From the NCBI RefSeq assembly GCF_958450345.1, contig NC_088780.1, positions 67,899,044 through 67,963,043 of the forward strand: a stretch of 64,000 bases of DNA. Direction: 5' to 3'. Made by a program: the position numbers and the translations under genes. This document shows, piece after piece, positions 1 to 10,489 of the stretch. This DNA comes from Calliphora vicina (Eukaryota; Arthropoda; Insecta; Diptera; Calliphoridae). The notes beneath the pieces were generated by a model. It saw only the letters and a list, made by a program, of their open reading frames with translations, did not search any database and was not told where the DNA came from. Every line of letters begins with the position of its first letter. Position 1 is the first letter of the stretch.

Positions 1-2
1 AT

Positions 3-1113
3 AGTGAACCTGATAGACTAAACAATGAAAATCGTTTTTCTATTCTGGAATATGAAACTAATGAACCAGTAAATAAAATCCACTCTACAAAACCACCCCC
101 CATTAACTTGAGAGAAAATAATTCGAATCCACTGGTTCAGAGCCTGATCTCATTAATAGGAGAGAACTCTTTTTACGTAATCCCAATCAAGAAAGGTACG
201 ATTCATGAAACTAAAATACAGGTCAATAGTGAAAACGATTATAGAAAGGTTGTAACATATTTTGAAACTCAAAAGAAAAGTTTTTACACTTATCAGCTGA
301 AAGGAAGCAAGGGTCTACAAGTTGTAATAAAGGGTATCGACTGTAATGTTGAACCACTCGAAATAAAGCAAAGCTTAGAAGATAAAGGCTATAAGACAAC
401 AAATGTGATAAATATTAGAAATCGCGAAAAAAATACCGCAACCACTCTTCCGTGTTGAACTTGAACCCGGTGACATAAACCTGAAAAAAATTGAAACACA
501 TCCCATATATAACCTGAAGTACTTATTGCATCGTAAAATTACGGTAGAAGAACCACACAAACGATTTGGCCCCGTCCAATGTATGAATTGCCAAGAATAT
601 GGACACACCAAGGCATATTGCAAATTGCCACCAGTATGTGTCATTTGCGGGGAGTTGCATAACACATCCCAATGTAACAAATCTAAAGATGATCCTAAAA
701 TAAAAAAATGCAGCAATTGCGGAGGTAACCACACAGCAAACTACAGGGGTTGTCCTGTCTATTCAATTGTTAAAAAATCACAAAGCCAGAAACCAAAGAT
801 TTTCCCCGCTCAGCCATTAAATAACATCAATTTGAACTACCCCCCGTTGCAACAGACATATGACAACAAAGTAACATATGCAAATGTACTTAGAAACAAC
901 CAAACTCAGCCGCAAGTCCGTCAACTCCAAAACGAAAATATGAACCCAGAGGTAAGAGAGCAAACGCCAATTTTCAATTTTACCCGACTAGAATCTACAA
1001 TAGAAACTCTTGTGCAATCGGTAAATAACTTTACAAACTCAATGAGTAACATGATGCAAGAAATGCTTAAGATGCAATCAATGTTATTGCAGGCTGTGCT
1101 TAACAGACCATGA
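3..1113 (+). pseudogene. LINE ORF1 (Gag-like RNA-binding protein), frameshifted, 5' partial
   Basis: ORF1 proteins bind element RNA to form the retrotransposition particle. One frame is open from the window edge to 458; the following part runs in a second frame to the stop at 1111-1113. The shift falls in the A-run around 426-432, where one extra base (or two missing) moves the frame. The second part carries three Cys-rich knuckles (CMNCQEYGHTKAYC, then CVICGELHNTSQC, then CSNCGGNHTANYRGC), the pattern of Jockey/arthropod Gag. The tail (about 830-1100) is Gln/Asn-rich and ends in a Met-rich, probably helical stretch. The stop overlaps the ORF2 start (ATGA at 1110-1113), typical of coupled translation in this clade. 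Confidence 0.9.
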
Positions 1114-3466
1114 ACTGCCTAAGAATATGTTTTTGGAATGCAAACGGCATACGCCAACACAAAAACGAACTCGAATATTTTTTAAGAAACCAACAAATTG
1201 ATGTAATGCTGGTTTCTGAAACTCATTTGACGTCCAGAAGTTCCTTTCGAATAAATGAATATGTAATATATGACACCAAAGATCCCAGAGGTAGAGCATG
1301 CGGAGGCTCGGCAATTTTAATAAAAGCTCGAATAAAACACTACTTAATGTGTGATTTTTGCGAAGATTATCTTCAAGCTACTACAATCTGTCTTGAAGAT
1401 TTTCATCGAAACTTAGTGATTTCATCGATATACTCACCCCCAAGATTCTCAATTACAGAAAGTCAATATAATAGATTTTTTAAATCACTAGGCCCCCGTT
1501 TCCTGGCTGCTGGCGATTATAATGCTAAACACACATTCTGGGGATCACGACTGATTACCCCTAAAGGTCGTGTTTTGTTCGACTCAATTTCTAAAATGGG
1601 TTTGCATGTGCTTTCGAGCGGCCAACCTACTTACTGGCCTACTGACCCACGAAAAATACCGGATGTTATTGATTTTAGCGTGATGAAAAATATCCCTAGA
1701 GAAATGATTCAAATTGAATCCTCGCTGGAACTATCTTCAGATCACTCACCCACAATTATTACTTTATTGAGCCCCCTAGAAATTGTATCCCCGACTGGTA
1801 ATTTAGCGATGGCAGGCACAAGAATAAATTGGCTCAAATATAAAAAATACCTCAGTACACATTGCTCGGAAAACATACCGCTAAGAACACCAGAAAACAT
1901 CGATCACTCTCTTATCAATTTCGATAAAAATCTCAAACTGGCTGCTCAACATGCTACCCAAACCCCCGACAATTCAGATATAATAGAATTAATTCTGCAG
2001 ATGTCGAACGGCTCTTAAATGAAAAAAGAAGATTACGAAGAGAGTGGCAATTGTACAGATCCCCCAACTAAAATCGAAGCTTAAAGATTGTATAAAAAGA
2101 CTTAAAAAGCTCTTGGAATTTCGAAAAATGGAATCATTGAATAAATATTTAGAAAGTCTGGACGCAACCCCGCAATCGGATTACTCATTATGGCGAGCAA
2201 CAAAAAGTCTTAAAAGACCCGTTATATGTAAGTCCCCCTTGCGAAATTCAAGTGGCGGTTGGGCAAGAAATGATACTGAAAAAGGGAATCTGTTTGTTAA
2301 TCATTTAAAAAAAGTATTTACACCGAACACATCAAACGAAGCAATTGAGTTGCCACCTGTTGCACCCTATTTTGGAGCAGCCGTACCCCTACGTTTTGAG
2401 ATTCGAGAGATCGAAAATGCTATTGCTGATTTAAATCCCAAGAAAGCTCCTGGTATGGACAAGATCAGCAACAAGATGCTTATGGAGCTACCCCGGATAG
2501 CAATAAAAATAATTCTTTTTATTTTTAATGCTATATTACGACTTGAATATTATCCTCCAGAATGGAAGGTTTCACTGGTTACCATGATACCACCCAAACC
2601 GGGAAAAGATCACACAAAAGTAGAATCATACAGACCCATCAGCCTATTGTCTAATATATCAAAGCTATTTGAGACGATACTTATGAACAAGTTGTACCCG
2701 ATGTTAACTGAAAACAATTGTATTCCGAATCATCAATTTGGATTTAGAAGAAAACACAGTACTATCGAACAAACCCATAGACTTGTAAATATGGTGAGAA
2801 AAGCGTTTGAAGAAAAGAAATACTGTTCCGCACTCTTTATCGACATCTCTCAAGCGTTTGATAAGGTATGGCATGCTGGATTAATATACAAATTGAGTCA
2901 AAATTTACCGGCAAACACACATAAGCTGTTGGAAAGCTATTTAACTGGTCGAACATTTAAGGTTAAAGAGGGAAACTTTTTAAGTACTGCACAACCCATT
3001 GAAGCTGGAGTCCCCCAAGGCAGTATCCTGGGACCTTTTTTATATTTGATATATTCGTCTGATATGCCAACTAACAATCGCACTCATACATCAACATTTG
3101 CTGATGATACTGCTATTCTAAGCATCCATGAAAACCCTCAAAAAGCGTATAGATGCAAAGTTGACTCAAATGAAATCAATTCAAATTAATTGGCTTATTG
3201 GCAGAAACTCCACGCTTAGTTTAGATTGTAAACTTCTACTTTATAACATGTTCATAAAACCGATATGGTGTTATGGCATACAGTTATGGGGCACGGCCTC
3301 AGCGTCAAATGTAGAAAAGATCCAAAGACGCCAAAACAAGTTTCTAAGAATGATCACAGTTGCCCCCTGGTATATCAAAAACGCGAATATACACAGAGAT
3401 CTAAACGTGCCCATTGTAAAAACTGAAATCTCGAAAAATGTACAAAAATATTTTAAAAAAACTTGA
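1110..3466 (+). pseudogene. LINE ORF2 (endonuclease-reverse transcriptase), frameshifted and internally deleted
   Basis: ORF2 nicks target DNA and copies the RNA at the nick. The first frame (1110-2018) is an apurinic-type endonuclease: the start resembles LRICFWNANG, then SETH, AGDYNAKH and a late SSDHSPT motif. A frameshift near 2018-2044 moves to the RT frame (2044-3189), with ESYRPISLLS, HQFGFRRKHST, the catalytic ALFIDISQAFDKVWH, GVPQGSILGP and FADD in place of the usual YADD. Just after FADD the frame runs into the C-terminal region in another frame (3128-3466, KPIWCYGIQLWG, IQRRQNKFLRMI). The distance between FADD and this region is far shorter than normal, so roughly 100 residues of thumb/connection are deleted. 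Several lesions make it non-functional. Confidence 0.92.
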
Positions 3467-3723
3467 AGTTCACCCAAACCCGCTGGCCCGCAACATATTA
3501 GATAACCGTGGCCACACTCGATTAAGAAGGAGGGACACAGCAGACCTAATCTAGAAGGAAGAATGCCAATTTAACCAAAACAACCATGAACACAACATTT
3601 TTTCGTCCGGCACTGGCTGGACTAATAAAATAATAATATTAGATATAAGATTTGAACCACTTATTGTTAGTTAATTAAATAATGAAGATACAATAAATAA
3701 ATGATGAAAAAAAAAAAAAAAAA

Positions 3724-4415
3724 GATATCTATAAGTACAGTGGCATGATATGCCCTTAAAAAATGAAACGGATGTATTTAAGGCAAATGGGATATTATAT
3801 TTATGAATTCATCTTAAGGACAGGGGATATACGTTTCTTTTTTTTTATTTACTCGGGAGCAAACCACATACAAAACATGAATTTTCCAATTTTTTTTGTC
3901 GTTGGAAATATTTGGTATGTGTGAAATCATTACGTCTTCGAATTTTAATCTGCCACCGATGATTGTTCCCTCAATTAAATTTGATGAACGTTTTTTGATG
4001 GTCAATCGTGTTCCGTTGCGTAATTTTGCCGCGTTTATGTTGCGGAGAAACATTATCTGTGATCCAACCTTCAATATTTCAGTAGCATAATTGAGGCTTG
4101 TCCTTCGTTCATTACTGTGTCAATCGATTTGTATTTCATTGTTTCCCCAGTCAGTGTCATTAGCGATATAGTGTAAAAAATTGATTTTACCACTCCGCCC
4201 ACAGACCGAAAATTAAAAATCTGAAGATTCACTGAAAATTTGATAAAAATCGGTCCAGCCATATCTCCGGAACCACTATGCCGATTTCGTACAAACTTCA
4301 CGTAAACCATCTACAGACCATCCCCAACGTACCCTGAAATTTTGGATGAAATCGGTCGACCCGTTTTCGCAGTTAGTGGTGACATCAAAATGTACACTTC
4401 TTTTTATATATAAGA
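3724..4415 (-). mobile_element. Helitron remnant (5' end plus helicase fragment)
   Basis: Read on the minus strand, the segment begins A|TCTTATATATAAAAA at 4415, matching the TC start and A/T target of Helitrons, and runs into a PIF1-type helicase fragment. A palindrome (GGCATGATATGCC, 3743-3755) near the other end could be the 3' hairpin, but I see no clear CTRR end after it; the junction with the LINE poly(A) probably removed it. Known from the family: rolling-circle replication without TSD. The class is well supported; the exact 3' boundary is not. Confidence 0.7.
3814..4139 (-). pseudogene. Helitron PIF1-like helicase, C-terminal fragment
   Basis: The minus-strand reading shows YKSIDTVMNE, then after a gap VGSQIMFLRNINAAKLRNGT, then IEGTIIGGRLKFEDVMISHI, and finally LYVVCSRV. 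These are the consecutive C-terminal blocks of the Helitron Rep-helicase, the last being the motif VI-like LYVxCSRV. Between the third and last blocks the expected stretch with AFAMTINKAQGQS is missing, and the segment before VGSQIM is also shortened, so at least two internal deletions are present. The N-terminal Rep (HUH nuclease) is absent from the window. Confidence 0.8.
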
Positions 4416-4639
4416 TTTAGGAAGCAAAAGTTTTAAAAATGAAAAATTTTCATTTTGTATTCTAGCTGCAACGTAAAATATTTTGTAAAGCAAAATATAT
4501 TTGGAAAAACTGCTACGAATATTTCTACCATGAAGCTTGTGCATATATGGCATTGGTTTATAGTTTGTATATTTTCAGTATTTGTGCACATTAATTTATA
4601 TATGTACATGATTTCATGAAACACTAACAAAATACATGG

Positions 4640-4857
4640 GTTTTTGGGGTTTTTTGCTTATATCTCGGCCATTTGTGTACCAATTTTCTCGATTTTAAAT
4701 AGCAACCGAGCCGGAAGAATTCCGGAGATTTTGATGTATCAATCATGTTGATACATCAAATGAAAAATGTAGAAATTACAAATGAAAAATGTAGAAATTA
4801 CAAACGGAATGACAAACTTATATATACCCTTGCCACTCATGGTGAAGGGTATAATAA
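4640..4857 (+). repeat. Dispersed repeat family R, 3' fragment
   Basis: Shares the block CTCGATTTTAAATAGC...GAGCCGGAAGA and the end ACGGAATGACAAAC...GGTGAAGGGTATAA with full copies at 36729-37291 and inside every macrosatellite unit. A 23-bp piece (AATGAAAAATGTAGAAATTAC) is duplicated in tandem at 4759-4804. No coding capacity. Confidence 0.8.
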
Positions 4858-5272
4858 TCAGATGGCTTTTTAACCCAGATATGCTTGATCATTTTAAAAT
4901 TACTTTTATATTATTTTGGAAGCAAATGAGAAATAAAAAACAGAGTTTTTTAAGAATTTATTGAAAAAAGTGTTTTTTTTAAGTCGTCCAATTTAGAGGA
5001 CATTGGGGTCACAACAACACAACTAAAACGCAATAATGAAGCATTCATGCATATAACAATCAAGCTACTCTTCATAAATATAAATTCCCAAAAAATATAG
5101 TATTTATTCACTTGTAAATGTACAAAATATTACTTTCCGTACAAACGAGATATGTCCATAATGACTGAATATGGACATTATGAAAATATCACAAATTAAA
5201 AATTCAATAACTCAAAAATAGTAGCAAAAAATAAAGCGATCACACAATCTCCCATGAGGTATTGGTGAGTAC
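4858..5272. other. AT-rich spacer, nothing recognised
   Basis: No ORF, repeat end or RNA-like structure could be supported. A small inverted pair around 5156-5180 (TGTCCATAATG / CATTATG) is too short to interpret. Confidence 0.5.
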
Positions 5273-5281
5273 TAATGCCAC

Positions 5282-5472
5282 CAAGGCGTATTTAACAAGG
5301 TGACAGGAGTGGCGAATTGAAATAAATACAGGCGAATTAATTTATTTTTTATATATGGAGTTTGACATAATGGCGTTCCGGCGTATATTTTTTATATATG
5401 CAGTTTGACATTATCGCGTGCTAGTTCTGTAATCAGCTGTTCTCGTGAGGTCACCTTATTAGATTCGCCTTG
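5282..5472. mobile_element. P-superfamily-type MITE inside Harbinger copy 1
   Basis: Starts CAAGGCGTATTTAACAAGGT and ends with its inverted counterpart ACCTTATTAGATTCGCCTTG. The 8-bp flanks are AATGCCAC (5274-5281) and AATGCCAT (5473-5480), one mismatch. The termini match those of the P transposon at 30467-36435, and the subterminal CAGCTG block (ATCAGCTGTT near 5434) is also shared. 191 bp, non-coding. Confidence 0.75.
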
Positions 5473-5667
5473 AATGCCATTGTTTCCACGGCAGTCTGAA
5501 TTACTTAATTCGCGTTTTGAATTACGATTGCGAATCAACCTGTTTACACGACAACATTCGTAATTCAGTTTGACATTTATTTCTTCTTCTTTTTTTTTCT
5601 TCTGTTTACACGTTTTGTTGGTTTATTTTTGTTTGTTTGGTGCGAATTTTAAATTTGTAATTTGGCA

Positions 5668-5850
5668 ATGGATAAAAAAGGTAAGTAAAAACATAAAATT
5701 GTAGCATTATTAATTAAACAAATATAATTTAATTATTATTTTCATTATTAGAAAAAAGAAAAGTGCAAGAAAGTGGGACCAGGGCAGCGAGCGGGCTTTA
5801 TTAGAGGTGTGGGCTGAAAGAATGGCAGAGCTGCTACTTCTACAAATGAA
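5668..5850 (+). pseudogene. Myb/SANT-like ORF remnant in Harbinger copy 1 (frameshifted)
   Basis: Exon 1 (5668-5680) is followed by GTAAGT and an A/T-rich intron ending TTATTAG at 5751. Exon 2 would encode KWDQGSERALLEVWAERMAE, but the A-run after the first AAAAAAG has four A where the second genomic copy has five, so the reading frame is lost before the domain. The intact comparison is at 16363-16616. PIF/Harbinger elements normally carry a Myb/SANT-like DNA-binding protein gene beside the transposase; here only the start of that gene survives. Confidence 0.6.
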
Positions 5851-6254
5851 TTTAACTTTAATCAGACTTTTTATTTCTTTTAATTTATTTATTTAATACA
5901 AAAATCTTTTTCTTTATTTTGTTTTGTTTTGACATTTTTGTTTGGACAGCTGATATTGATACATAAATAATCGATAACAATTAGAGATGACAGTCATTCG
6001 TTCGTAATTCATAAGGTAATTCAAACTGAATTACGTACGAACAAGGTAATTCGCACTTGAAATTTTGTATGGCGAATCATGTAATTTAGTTCGTAATTGG
6101 GGGTTGAATGATGAATGAGAGCGTGAATGACGAATAATGCCGTCGTGTGAACATGGTATAAGTAAGTGAACAAAAAAATGGTATTTTGATAAACGTGAGG
6201 TATCCTGTAAACAAAAACTACATGTACTACATGTAGTAATGTCACCTGTAATTA

Positions 6255-6350
6255 GACTTGCCAACCGTCCCGTTTTCGACGGGACAGACCAGTTATAGAG
6301 TCGAATGTCCCGTGTCCCGGGGATACTCTAAACGGGACGCCATTTGTCCC
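6255..6350. repeat. GTCCCG-rich hairpin segment, probable transposon end
   Basis: Begins CTTGCCAACCGTCCCGTTTT and contains five CCCGT/GGGAC motifs in both orientations, including the hairpin CCGTCCCG...CGACGGGACAG. The start resembles hAT-type subterminal repeats, but the partner end is not visible. Confidence 0.4.
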
Positions 6351-6756
6351 GTTTAAAAAAAAAAAAAAACTTTCATTAGTTACCACAAAAAATATAAAAA
6401 AATCAAAAATTGGAAATACCGATAAACAAGGATGCTTTATTTTCTGAAATATAGTATTTTCTAAAAACTGAATATCACTATTTAACAATATACATAGGTA
6501 CTTAGTGCATTAACTTCTATGAGTTTTAATAAACTCATTAGTAAACATTATTTAACTTTCATGAAAAATAAATGGCACGATATTCGCTCTAGGATGCTTG
6601 TACCTTTAGTTAAAGGTGAGTTGTTGGTCCATTGAAATGTACTGAGTTTGTCGAATTTATTACTTCAAATAATAATAAAAAAGCTGATAAAAGCTATTAA
6701 AAATATAAATTTTAAATTATGGACTGAAATATGTAAACTTTATTAAATAACCCGCT
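6351..6756. other. AT-rich spacer, nothing recognised
   Basis: Begins with a homopolymeric A stretch (6355-6369). No coding signal or repeat boundary supported. Confidence 0.45.
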
Positions 6757-7505
6757 GCGCTTCGTTACTCCTACGTAGTAAAATAAAAAAATTTAAAGAT
6801 TTCATAAACTATTTTTTTTAATGAGGTGAAACAAATTAGGTAAAATTATAAAAAATAAATTTTCAGACAAAGTTTGAAGAATCTCGCAATTTTAATTATC
6901 CAGATATTCAAAATTAACTATGTACTTTGAATGGAAAGTTTCACACCCACTGTTCCGATCTAGACCATTTTAGCTAAACTCTGTACAGTGATAAGAATTT
7001 GATTCATACAAAGTTTAAATACATTACAATTACTCCACATATTCGAAATTAACTATATACTTTGTATGGGAGGTGTCACTCCCACTAATCCAATCCCGAC
7101 CATTTTACAGCCAAACTATGTAAAATGATAAGTGAGCTATCGGACAAGTTTGAGGAATCTCGCAATTATAGTTCTGAAAATATTTATTTTCCTTTGTATG
7201 GTAGGTGACTTAAACCTTGTTCCGATTCTTCCCAATTTGGTTAAACTTCATTTCGTGATATGAAATTGATTCATATAAAGTTTGAAGAATTTCACAATTA
7301 TAGTACTCCAGATATTTGAAAATAACTATTTACTTTAAAAAATTCAGTCTCGCCCATTTTCAGCCAATCTCCGTATAGTGACAAGAATTTGATTCATACA
7401 AAGTTTAAATACTTTACAATTATAGTACTCCAGATATTCGAAAATAACTATTTACTCCTGTATAAAGTTCGAAGACTTTCACAGTAATAGTTCTCCAGAT
7501 TTTAC
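6757..7505 (-). repeat. Degraded Helitron-like 3' end with diverged tandem repeats
   Basis: The edge CCCGCTGCGCTTCGTTACTC resembles the terminus of the Helitron at 40592 (CCCGGTGCGCTTCGCCACCC). It is followed by about four diverged units of roughly 150 bp. The units share TTTGATTCATACAAAGTTTA, TACTCCAGATATTCGAAAAT-like stretches and CCATTTTAGC/CAGCC blocks. No CTAG end remains. Confidence 0.5.
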
Positions 7506-7559
7506 ACAATTAAAATTAATGTGTTATTGTTGATTTTAATAAATAAAATAGGATAATAA

Positions 7560-8480
7560 CACTGCTTCAAAATAACACTTTTTGTCAGAACTTGAAAAGC
7601 GTCCTAATGGAGGTTGTATGCCTAGGTGAGGACATGCTAAAACCGTTTTCAAAGATTTTGAACACCCTCAAACGTGTTAGTTATTTTGAAACAAGTTTTT
7701 AGGGTAGGTAGTACTTCAATACCTCTAATTCAGACATTTTAAACCCGATTTCAAAATTTTAAAAAATAATCTAAGAAATTGTTTAAGTTATTAAAAAAGT
7801 TAAATTTTTTTTTTTTATTTTTTTTTCGTAATTTTTCAAATTCAACAATAGTGATTTTAATTTTTTTCTATGAAAACCAAATTTTTTTGCACAGTGCTTT
7901 AATGACAATTTTATATAGACAAAAAGGAGATATTACTTATTAAAATCGGTTAATATTTGCAAAAGTTATTAAACTTTTTCGAAAATATTTACCCTGTTTT
8001 TTTTTACATTTATATGCGCTGGGGGAGAAAATACTCAAAAAGGTATTAATGAAAAGTTGAATAACTTTTACAGTTTTCATCCGATTTGAAAAATTAAAAC
8101 CATGTTTTATTAAGAACTTTTCTTTATACATTGATATAAATTTTTATAAGCTTTCATATCAAAATAAGCAATGAAAAGCGACTCAAATCAAAAAAGATCG
8201 TAACAAAAGCAATACTTATAACTTACAAATGTATCAATAAATGCATGTCATTTTGAAGCGTAATAAGATTTCTTTCCCAACACGTTAAAAAAAATAAAAA
8301 TTGAACAAAAACTGACTGAGTTACAGATCGATAAGTTGAAAAACATCACTGTAAACGGTTTTTTCAGAATAACTTCTAAATTTGAAGGTGTTTCTGAAAT
8401 TTTTTGACACAATTTGTAATGTACTCAGCAAGTCCTATAACCCACGCTAGGTCATTTTCCATGTTTTTTTCCATCGTTCA
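7560..8480. repeat. TAA-target inverted-repeat element (CACTG family), larger degraded copy
   Basis: The left part (CACTGCTTCAAAATAACACT..., 7560-7790) and the right part (8322-8480) match the two halves of the compact element at 32610-33043. About 530 bp of unrelated AT-rich sequence lies between them. TAA precedes the left end; the right end is degraded (CCATCGTTCACTG), so the right boundary is approximate. Confidence 0.6.
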
Positions 8481-8734
8481 CTGATCATTTAGTGGTGATT
8501 TAGTGGAAATTTCAAAAGGTGCCAAGTCTACCTGTAATAAAAAAACTACATACGTTATACCGTATGTAGTAACACTTTGTAATAGACGTTTTGGTCAGAA
8601 CTAAATGAAACTTCATTAAGCCCAGATTTAGAATTTTGTTACGAAATTGTACTTGAATTCAAATATAACGATTTTAAGGGCTGATTTAAAAGTAGCATAA
8701 TGCTTTCAAATAATAGAGCTGTAATAGCAAACTG
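8481..8734. other. Unassigned spacer
   Basis: Contains the short palindrome CTACATACGTTATACCGTATGTAG (8548-8571 region); a similar one (CTACATGTACTACATGTAG) is at 6218-6236. Nothing else supported. Confidence 0.4.
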
Positions 8735-9180
8735 TAACATATCTGTGGGCATTATTAAATAAAAGCTTTCAGTTGATTTGATCGTAAGTTGGCAACGCTG
8801 TATTCGAATATTCACTTAAAGAACATTGTAGAAAGTACACCACAGATGGCGTATGTATTAGTAGGATGTAGAATATTCGAATTTTGACAGTTAAAGAACA
8901 ATCTAGAGAGCAGATGGCAGTGTTATAAATAGTGGCAGAGGTTGCAGTCGTGAGTAAGTTTATCAGAGACGCTTTTCGAATAAACATCAACTGAGTGCCT
9001 TAAAGTGTGTTGTGTTTTTCAAGTTAATTCGTGTACATTATAAATTGTGTCTGTATTTCTGCGAATTTACAAAGGTGTATAAAAAACATTGAGTGACTAT
9101 TTAATTCTGTTGTACATTTGAATAAATAAAGAGTTGTTCCATTTTCAAACTACTAAACGGCTTTTATTTGCAATCAAAAG
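8735..9180 (+). mobile_element. Possible solo LTR with TATA-type promoter
   Basis: The segment has the look of an LTR. It contains a duplicated AGAACA(A/T)...AGATGGC block (8820-8850 and 8896-8920), a TATAAAT at 8924-8930 with transcription-start-like sequence about 30 bp downstream, and AATAAA signals near 9121-9129. A TGTAAC start at about 8734 is plausible. I could not find matching TSDs or a definite CA end, so the class and borders are tentative. Confidence 0.3.
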
Positions 9181-9530
9181 TATCCGGTTTATTTAAAGGA
9201 AATAAACCAACATTTTGAAAAGCAAAATTTAGAAACTCAGCTCAGTTTAACGTTAAAAAAGTGACTTAAAATAAGATTTTAATTATTATCAAAAATATCG
9301 AATTAAATCTTTTATACAATGCAATTTTAACAGTTAATCCATGTTTCTTCTTTAATAAAAAATAATTTAAGGAAAATATACAATTACCTATTATTATTAT
9401 TATATAAAAGTACCTATTAATATTATTCTTTGATTTCAAATTCTGTATAATTTGACTGAACGATTTTTAAAATTGTTTTATTAAAAAAAACAATTTTTTT
9501 AATTGACATAAAAGGCTATCAAAAACCGGT
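9181..9530. other. AT-rich spacer, nothing recognised
   Basis: Long A/T runs and TTATTATTATTATTATATAA at 9389; no feature supported. Confidence 0.4.
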
Positions 9531-9630
9531 TTTTGATAGAAAAAACCGAAAACCGGTTTTTAAAAATTACGCTTTTTCGAATTATTCGAAAACCGGTTTT
9601 TAGAATATGTCGAATATTTGACAACTCTAG
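9531..9630. repeat. AAACCGGTTTTT palindrome cluster
   Basis: Three copies of AAAACCGGTTTTT lie within 80 bp, followed by AGAATATGTCGAATATTTGA and CAACTCTAG. The same tail occurs at 13317-13373 with a mutated CGGG core. It looks like the terminus of an unidentified transposon family. Confidence 0.45.
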
Positions 9631-9670
9631 CGACCAATTCTAGCACTTGTCATTAAAATACGTGTTTCGG

Positions 9671-9716
9671 TTGGAGCACAAGGGGTACATGAGCATTTAA
9701 ACCCCTTGTGCTCTAA
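9671..9716. repeat. Short hairpin of two GAGCACAAGGGGT termini
   Basis: TTGGAGCACAAGGGGT faces ACCCCTTGTGCTCTAA across 14 bp. The same motif recurs at 11064-11074 and, inverted, at 11271-11287, flanking the dead Tc1/mariner gene. It may be the TIR of that family. Confidence 0.5.
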
Positions 9717-9794
9717 GCTAATATAAAAATTCATTTTTCACATGGACTCATTTAGTGAATTCAGATGAGTGATCAGCTAAAATCTAGCGATTAA

Positions 9795-10485
9795 CCCATT
9801 TCTTACCGCCGTGTGTTTGAACACACGATTATTATTTCTTAACTTTGAGTAAATATAAAACACAGATAAATATAAATAATAAAATGTATGAGGCGTTTAT
9901 ATTAAGGTTTGGTCTCTTACCAACAATAAAATATTTTTGGAAAATTTTCTCAAGCCTCCCCCATTTCATAAGTGCTGATTGAAAAAGAAATGGACTCTTT
10001 TTAAATTAATTATATAATATATATAAAAAAATCTGAATTATTATATATGTATTGCAGTGTGTTACTAAATCTCTAAAAAGGAACCTAAGGCCATTTACCC
10101 AGCGTACTGGTGAATGTACAAGCCGCTAGGTGGCACCAACGTGTGGTGAAACATAGTGATAGTGACATTGGTAATTAAATATTTTTTGTAATTACGACAC
10201 AATCGATCTAATGGTAACCTTGGTTTACGTCTAACTACTTTGAAACATTAACTGCTAATATACTTTCCAAAATACATACCATAAACAACATAAATAACTA
10301 AAAAAAATTTTACCGAACAAAAGATTTCAAAACACTTAACAGTACCAACGTGTGATCAAACACACGGCAAAAACTATGCGTCAAAAACAATTTTTTTTTC
10401 CAAAAATATTAAAAATTATAATATAAGACGTTCCTGAAATGTTCATCAAAAAATTCCAAAGTTTAAATTTCCGGTAATTAATGAG
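9795..10485. mobile_element. piggyBac-like MITE
   Basis: Both ends carry TTAA (9791-9794 and 10486-10489), the piggyBac target. The TIRs are CCCATTTCTTACCGCC and, inverted, CTCATTAATTACCGG. Just inside each end is an inverted copy of a CGTGTG palindrome (CGTGTGTTTGAACACACG at 9811-9828; CGTGTGATCAAACACACG around 10350), with a third partial copy near 10138. No transposase coding is visible in these 691 bp. Confidence 0.7.
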
Positions 10486-10489
10486 TTAA

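Larger units (their letters stand above)
1..3723 (+). mobile_element. Jockey-clade non-LTR retrotransposon (LINE), 5' end outside window
   Basis: Two overlapping ORFs in the order expected of a Jockey-type LINE are visible: ORF1 with retroviral-type zinc knuckles and ORF2 with an endonuclease followed by a reverse transcriptase. A short 3' untranslated region (from 3467) ends in an A-run at about 3707-3723, the hallmark of target-primed reverse transcription. The 5' end lies left of the window, since ORF1 is already open at base 3. Both ORFs are broken, so the copy is dead. I could not define a TSD because the left end is missing. The poly(A) abuts a Helitron remnant, suggesting the LINE landed in or truncated it. 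Confidence 0.93.
5276..6158 (+). mobile_element. PIF/Harbinger-like non-autonomous element, copy 1, interrupted by a P-type MITE
   Basis: The element begins TGCCA at 5276, resumes TTGTTTCCACGG at 5480 after an inserted MITE, and ends ...GAACATGGTA at 6158. The imperfect terminal inverted repeats (TIRs) contain TGCCATTGTTTCCACGGCAG and TACCATGTTCACACGACGGC. It is flanked by TAA on both sides (5273-5275 and 6159-6161), the 3-bp TWA target typical of PIF/Harbinger. A second copy lies at 16163-16820. Inside is a two-exon remnant of a Myb/SANT-like ORF, frameshifted here. Confidence 0.75.

Noticed and set aside
4071..4310. 79-codon minus ORF as a complete gene
   Set aside because: Only its end carries helicase-like residues; the rest is Helitron 5' sequence.
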